DNA from: DATGSF01 sp035302865
GTDB lineage: Bacteria > Bacteroidota > Bacteroidia > Chitinophagales > Chitinophagaceae
Length of the DNA: 8,729 nucleotides
Reading direction: 5' to 3'
Assembly: GCA_035302865.1 (NCBI GenBank)
Contig: DATGSF010000168.1
Coordinates: forward strand, 1 to 8,729
In this document: piece by piece, positions 5,528-8,729 of the stretch
Position numbering within the stretch: position 1 is the first letter of the stretch
Layout: each line of letters opens with the position of its first letter
Translations under genes and position numbers: made by a program
The notes under the pieces: model-generated
Seen by the model: the letters and a program-made list of their open reading frames with translations, nothing else
Databases searched by the model: none
What the model was told of the DNA's origin: nothing

Positions 5528-6505
5528 ATGCAAGACTTTAATACATTTAAAAAAGAAATTCTAAAAGGTAATATTGTATATCTTAGTAGAGCAATTACTT
5601 ATATAGAAAGCACTCTTAAAAAACATCAAGACTTTGCAGATAATTTACTTGAAGGGCTACTCCCCTACACAGGAAATGCAATTCGAATAGGAATTACAGG
5701 TGTGCCTGGTGTGGGAAAAAGTACTTTTATTGAAAGCTTTGGGATTCACTTAATAAATAAAGGATATAAAGTTGCAGTTCTTGCCATTGATCCCAGTAGT
5801 CAAAAAACTTTTGGTAGTATCTTAGGAGATAAAACACGAATGGAAAAATTAAGTGCAAATGAAAATGCATTTATCCGACCTACCCCTTCAGGAACCAGTT
5901 TAGGTGGCTTAGCATATAAAACAAGAGAAGCATGTTTACTTTGTGAAGCTGCAGGATATGATATTATATTAATTGAAACAGTAGGAGTTGGACAAAGTGA
6001 AATTGAAGTTGCTAACATTTCAGATATTTTTATGCTTCTAATGTTAGCGGGAGCAGGAGATGAACTCCAAGGAATTAAAAGGGGAATTATGGAAATGTGC
6101 GACATCATGTTAATCACAAAAGCAGATGAAGGAAACGAGAATAAAGCTAAAGCTGCCAGAAACGAATATGCTAAAGCCTTGCATTTTTTGCCCGCAAAAG
6201 ATAGTGGATGGAAACCACAAGTACATACTATTAGTTCTTATAAAAATATTGGTTTAGAAAAAACTTGGGATAGCATTGAATCTTTTATAAATACAACAAA
6301 AAACAATGGCTACTTTTATAAAAATAGAGAAAGCCAAAATATTTTAGCTTTTACTAGAATAGTAGATTTCTACATTAAACAGCATTTTTTTAATCAAAAA
6401 GAAACTCAATCTATGTTAGAGGATTTTGAAAAACAAATTGCCAATCAAGAAATTACACCTTATAATGCAGCAAAAAAATTGATAAAAAATATTTTCAACA
6501 TATAA
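5528..6505 (+). CDS. meaB: Methylmalonyl-CoA mutase-associated GTPase MeaB (ArgK family)
   Basis: This 325-residue G3E-family P-loop GTPase is the chaperone that uses GTP hydrolysis to control adenosylcobalamin loading of methylmalonyl-CoA mutase and to protect the enzyme from inactivation. Visible motifs in order are an N-terminal helical region (1-50), Walker A GVPGVGKST (58-66), IDPSSQKTFGSILGDKTRM (87-105), PSGTSLGGLAYKTRE (120-134), the Walker B/switch II segment IETVGVGQSE (149-158), the switch III signature GDELQGIK (177-184) and the base-specificity motif TKAD (197-200). Residues from about 250 match the helical dimerisation arm. The switch III residues Asp178, Gln181 and Lys184 correspond to those known to couple MeaB to the mutase. 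The length is normal and nothing is missing. It stands alone on the plus strand with no mutase gene in the window, so its partner must be encoded elsewhere. The older 'ArgK' kinase label for this family is misleading. Confidence 0.96.
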   Translation: MQDFNTFKKEILKGNIVYLSRAITYIESTLKKHQDFADNLLEGLLPYTGNAIRIGITGVPGVGKSTFIESFGIHLINKGYKVAVLAIDPSSQKTFGSILGDKTRMEKLSANENAFIRPTPSGTSLGGLAYKTREACLLCEAAGYDIILIETVGVGQSEIEVANISDIFMLLMLAGAGDELQGIKRGIMEMCDIMLITKADEGNENKAKAARNEYAKALHFLPAKDSGWKPQVHTISSYKNIGLEKTWDSIESFINTTKNNGYFYKNRESQNILAFTRIVDFYIKQHFFNQKETQSMLEDFEKQIANQEITPYNAAKKLIKNIFNI

Positions 6506-6605
6506 TATATTTTGTCAATATCGTATAAATTTATCTGGATTATAAATTATTATATATCTAGAGACTTTTAATTGCAATCAATTCTTTTTTTCATCGTTAA
6601 TTATT

Positions 6606-6639
6606 TAATTTTCAATAATTTTAGCATTATTGAAAATTA
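6606..6639. terminator. AT-rich hairpin between convergent genes
   Basis: A perfect 14-bp inverted repeat (arms 6606-6619 and 6626-6639, core ATTTTCAATAAT/ATTATTGAAAAT) encloses a 6-nt loop, about 100 nt after the meaB stop. No U tract follows on either strand, so it may be a 3'-end structure or a weak terminator for meaB rather than a classical intrinsic terminator. Confidence 0.45.
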
Positions 6640-6640
6640 T

Positions 6641-6680
6641 AAAAAATAGCCGTCATCAAAATGAACTTTTGAGACGGCTA
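6641..6680 (-). terminator. Rho-independent terminator of the T9SS surface-protein gene
   Basis: TAGCCGTC (6647-6654) pairs with GACGGCTA (6673-6680), and TCAAAA pairs with TTTTGA inside, with one bulged base and a 5-nt loop. In minus-strand RNA the hairpin is followed immediately by six U (6641-6646). It lies about 25 nt after the stop codon of the gene at 6705. On the plus strand it is followed by CAGTATTTTT, so it could also stop readthrough from meaB. Confidence 0.88.
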
Positions 6681-6704
6681 CAGTATTTTTAACTTTTTAA
6701 CTAC

Positions 6705-8729
6705 TTATCGCAATAAAACAACATCCCCTGTTTCCTTTTTTACTTCATTACCAGGTAAAGCGTATTCTATTACATAAATATAGGTATCTGGTTTTGCTAG
6801 CTCACCTTTAATGGTACCATCCCAGCCTTTATTAATGTCCTGAGTATGAAAAACCTCTTGACCGTATCTATTGTATATACTAAAGTTTAATAATCTCTCA
6901 AATTCATGTCCCACAATTTTAAACACATCATTTAATCCGTCTCCATCTGGAGTAAAAGCATTTGGGATAGTTAAATGTGATTTATATTCAACAATTATAT
7001 TAACATAAGCAGTATCTCTACAACCATAAGGATCTAAACTAACTACACGGTAAGTCATATCTTCTAATGGCCTAGCTTGGGTTATTCCTTCTGATGGGGA
7101 TTCTAAATAAGTTATTGGATCCCAGTAAAATATGTCGCTACCTGCAGCGTGGGCTTCAAGAGTAATAGTTTCACCATATTTTATAACCGTATCTTTTGGA
7201 TTAACATAATCTATAGGTATTTTAGGTTGCACATTAATAATCATACTATCAATAGATTTACATTGTGCATTAGGTGAAGTGGCTTCAACGGTAATCGTGT
7301 GACGGCCAACTGGTGCCCAAAACATATTTTTATAATCGTAAGTATTTCTAAAATATTGAGCAGGTTCCCAATGAATTTCATAATTATATTCATCAGGTAA
7401 AACATCGACATTTAAAGACACAGAATCTTCCAAGCAAATATCCATATTTTCAGGAAGAACAATTTCGCCGTAAGGATCCACCTGTAAGAAGTATTCTACT
7501 TCTTTAGGAGGACAAGTAGAAGGTGCTCCTTCCATCTTTGCAACTAATTTGAAAGTTGTAGGTTGACTTGGACTTACATTAACAGTTAAGTTATTAGGAT
7601 TATCAACCAAATGTGATGGTTGCCATGAAAAGGACAATGTAGAATCCACGTCACCAACTAATTGTATTGTATCACCTTTACAAATAGGCGTAGGAGGTGT
7701 AACAATTTCGGCATATAATGAATCATAAATAGTCACTACAGCTGAATCCATTGGTGTAGCTTGGTTAGAGCTATGGCAAATATAAGGTGACATAAAATAT
7801 ATTATTGCCTCTCTCGGACCTGTAGGACTACTTGCAAGCAATGGTTCAATCTCAATAGTTGCCTCATTGGCACCCGCTGGAATTGTAATGGAGGATGGTA
7901 TGGTAGAATAATCCACTCCATTTACCGCAGTTCCACCGAACTGTAAATCAATATGTGTATCTTGCGAACTTGCAACATTTTTGTGTACAGTAATCGTTGC
8001 TGATTTACATCCTCTAATACAATGTTCTTCATTTTCTTTAGCCCCCGCAGTACCTTCAACTGAAGTCGAAATGCCAATGGAGGACAAACTTCCTGATTTT
8101 AAAAACACTGCCGAATCAAAACTAGAATCACCCATATCTGAAATTGCTAATTTCAAATGATAAGTATCACAAGCTTGAACAGCCGCTTTAGCAGTAAATA
8201 CATCAGTGAAGCCACCAAATGAGGTAGTAGGACCATTTCTATTATCATTATAATATTGTGAAAAAGGTGAGCCTGGACCTAGGCTAGTACAATTTGTAGT
8301 GCTAGCTACTCCTGTTGTTGAGTTTACCATAATAGGTATATTAGTTCCTGGAACAAGTGCTATATTTTGAGTGCCTGTAATACCAGGACCAGAAACAAAG
8401 AAACCAAATACATCATTAAAAGAAGAACATGAAAAACTCCAATACTCAGAAGAAGCAAAAACAAAATCAAAATTAATGGAATCACCGATGGGTATGAAAT
8501 CAAATTCCAAAATGCACCCATCGCGTAAAGTGGTATTAGGATTAACTAATGTCATTAAATCAGGATCATTATTCACTCCATTTGTGATAGATGAAGGTCC
8601 TGCAGAACTTCCATTATTTGGTCCTACAACACTTGTAGTAGGAACTGTTTGATTTACATGACCTGTACTGAGTACCAATCCTGAATCAATTCCTAGTGTA
8701 TTGGTACCTGTCACCTCAAAAGTACCAAT
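6705..8729 (-). CDS. Large T9SS-exported surface protein with choice-of-anchor L and type B sorting domain (N-terminus off right edge)
   Basis: The frame is open from the right edge, so 674 C-terminal residues are visible. The GTG at 8714 lies inside a conserved motif (IGTFEVTGTNTLGIDSGLVLSTG) and is not the true start. Residues 1 to about 215 form a choice-of-anchor L domain, with FDFVFASSEY (87-96) and SSFNDVFGFFVSGPG. Residues 240-335 resemble a Calx-beta-like domain (NGVDYSTIPSSITIPAG). Two Ig/PKD-like modules, each with an ICxxD motif, follow at about 348-415 and 431-500, then a third beta-sandwich module at 510-580. The last 90 residues are the gliding-motility-type C-terminal domain, NAFTPDGDGLNDVF (590-603) to GDVVLLR, which is the T9SS type B sorting signal. 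The protein should be secreted across the outer membrane and displayed or released. No catalytic motif is seen; adhesion or matrix binding is inferred. Its terminator is at 6641-6680. Confidence 0.93.
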   Translation of the reverse strand: MGTFEVTGTNTLGIDSGLVLSTGHVNQTVPTTSVVGPNNGSSAGPSSITNGVNNDPDLMTLVNPNTTLRDGCILEFDFIPIGDSINFDFVFASSEYWSFSCSSFNDVFGFFVSGPGITGTQNIALVPGTNIPIMVNSTTGVASTTNCTSLGPGSPFSQYYNDNRNGPTTSFGGFTDVFTAKAAVQACDTYHLKLAISDMGDSSFDSAVFLKSGSLSSIGISTSVEGTAGAKENEEHCIRGCKSATITVHKNVASSQDTHIDLQFGGTAVNGVDYSTIPSSITIPAGANEATIEIEPLLASSPTGPREAIIYFMSPYICHSSNQATPMDSAVVTIYDSLYAEIVTPPTPICKGDTIQLVGDVDSTLSFSWQPSHLVDNPNNLTVNVSPSQPTTFKLVAKMEGAPSTCPPKEVEYFLQVDPYGEIVLPENMDICLEDSVSLNVDVLPDEYNYEIHWEPAQYFRNTYDYKNMFWAPVGRHTITVEATSPNAQCKSIDSMIINVQPKIPIDYVNPKDTVIKYGETITLEAHAAGSDIFYWDPITYLESPSEGITQARPLEDMTYRVVSLDPYGCRDTAYVNIIVEYKSHLTIPNAFTPDGDGLNDVFKIVGHEFERLLNFSIYNRYGQEVFHTQDINKGWDGTIKGELAKPDTYIYVIEYALPGNEVKKETGDVVLLR

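Noticed and set aside
8371..8652. Plus-strand open frame of 93 codons.
   Set aside because: It is antisense to the conserved T9SS protein, has low-complexity composition and resembles no family; the same applies to other frames opposite sdhA, sdhB, sdhC and meaB.
8699..8729. Inverted repeat ATTGGTAC ... GTACCAAT at the right edge, possible mobile-element end.
   Set aside because: It lies inside an intact, conserved coding frame (choice-of-anchor L domain) and has no target duplication or transposase nearby.
1..8729. Search for CRISPR arrays, tRNAs, insertion sequences, toxin-antitoxin or defence genes.
   Set aside because: No regularly spaced repeats, no tRNA-like folds, no transposase or integrase and no defence motifs were seen; the gene content is core metabolism plus surface proteins.

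Overview
The window is AT-rich chromosomal DNA of a member of the phylum Bacteroidota, probably a Flavobacteriales- or Cytophagales-like organism. Four lines of evidence agree. There is a type IX secretion (T9SS) type B C-terminal sorting domain on a large surface protein. There is a lipoprotein with a Bacteroidota-style surface export signal after the lipid cysteine. A sdhCAB operon has a single fused cytochrome b subunit. Promoter-like TAnnTTTG boxes occur instead of classical -35/-10 elements, and Shine-Dalgarno sequences are nearly absent. No genus can be named from this sequence.

Layout, left to right. Positions 1-583 (minus strand) hold the start of an operon: an acyl carrier protein, followed with no gap by an LpxL/HtrB-like acyltransferase that runs off the left edge. 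This pair is typical of the aryl-polyene/flexirubin type of lipid-pigment cluster, which would continue to the left. Positions 584-930 are non-coding and contain a likely promoter for that operon, an 18-bp perfect palindrome, a 12-bp direct repeat and a hairpin terminator for the next gene. Positions 931-1485 (minus) encode a small EGF-domain lipoprotein predicted to face the outside of the cell. Positions 1705-5211 (minus) are the sdhCAB operon for succinate:quinone oxidoreductase (complex II), ended by a long hairpin at 1648-1698. Positions 5212-5527 are a divergent intergenic region. Positions 5528-6505 (plus) encode the MeaB GTPase that protects B12-dependent methylmalonyl-CoA mutase. Positions 6506-6704 are a convergent terminator region. 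Positions 6705-8729 (minus) encode the C-terminal part of a large T9SS-exported, multi-domain surface protein whose N-terminus lies beyond the right edge.

How the genes fit together: sdhCAB and meaB are divergently transcribed and metabolically adjacent. MeaB supports conversion of methylmalonyl-CoA to succinyl-CoA, and complex II oxidises the succinate that follows in the TCA cycle. No mutase subunit is in the window, so this link is inference. The two cell-surface proteins and the lipid/pigment operon are separate transcription units.

I found no mobile element, CRISPR array, RNA gene or defence module. Most of the window is conserved housekeeping or family-typical content. The points most worth a second look are the cluster edge on the left, the predicted surface-exposed EGF lipoprotein, the modular T9SS protein, the start-site corrections in sdhC and sdhB, and several short structured intergenic elements.
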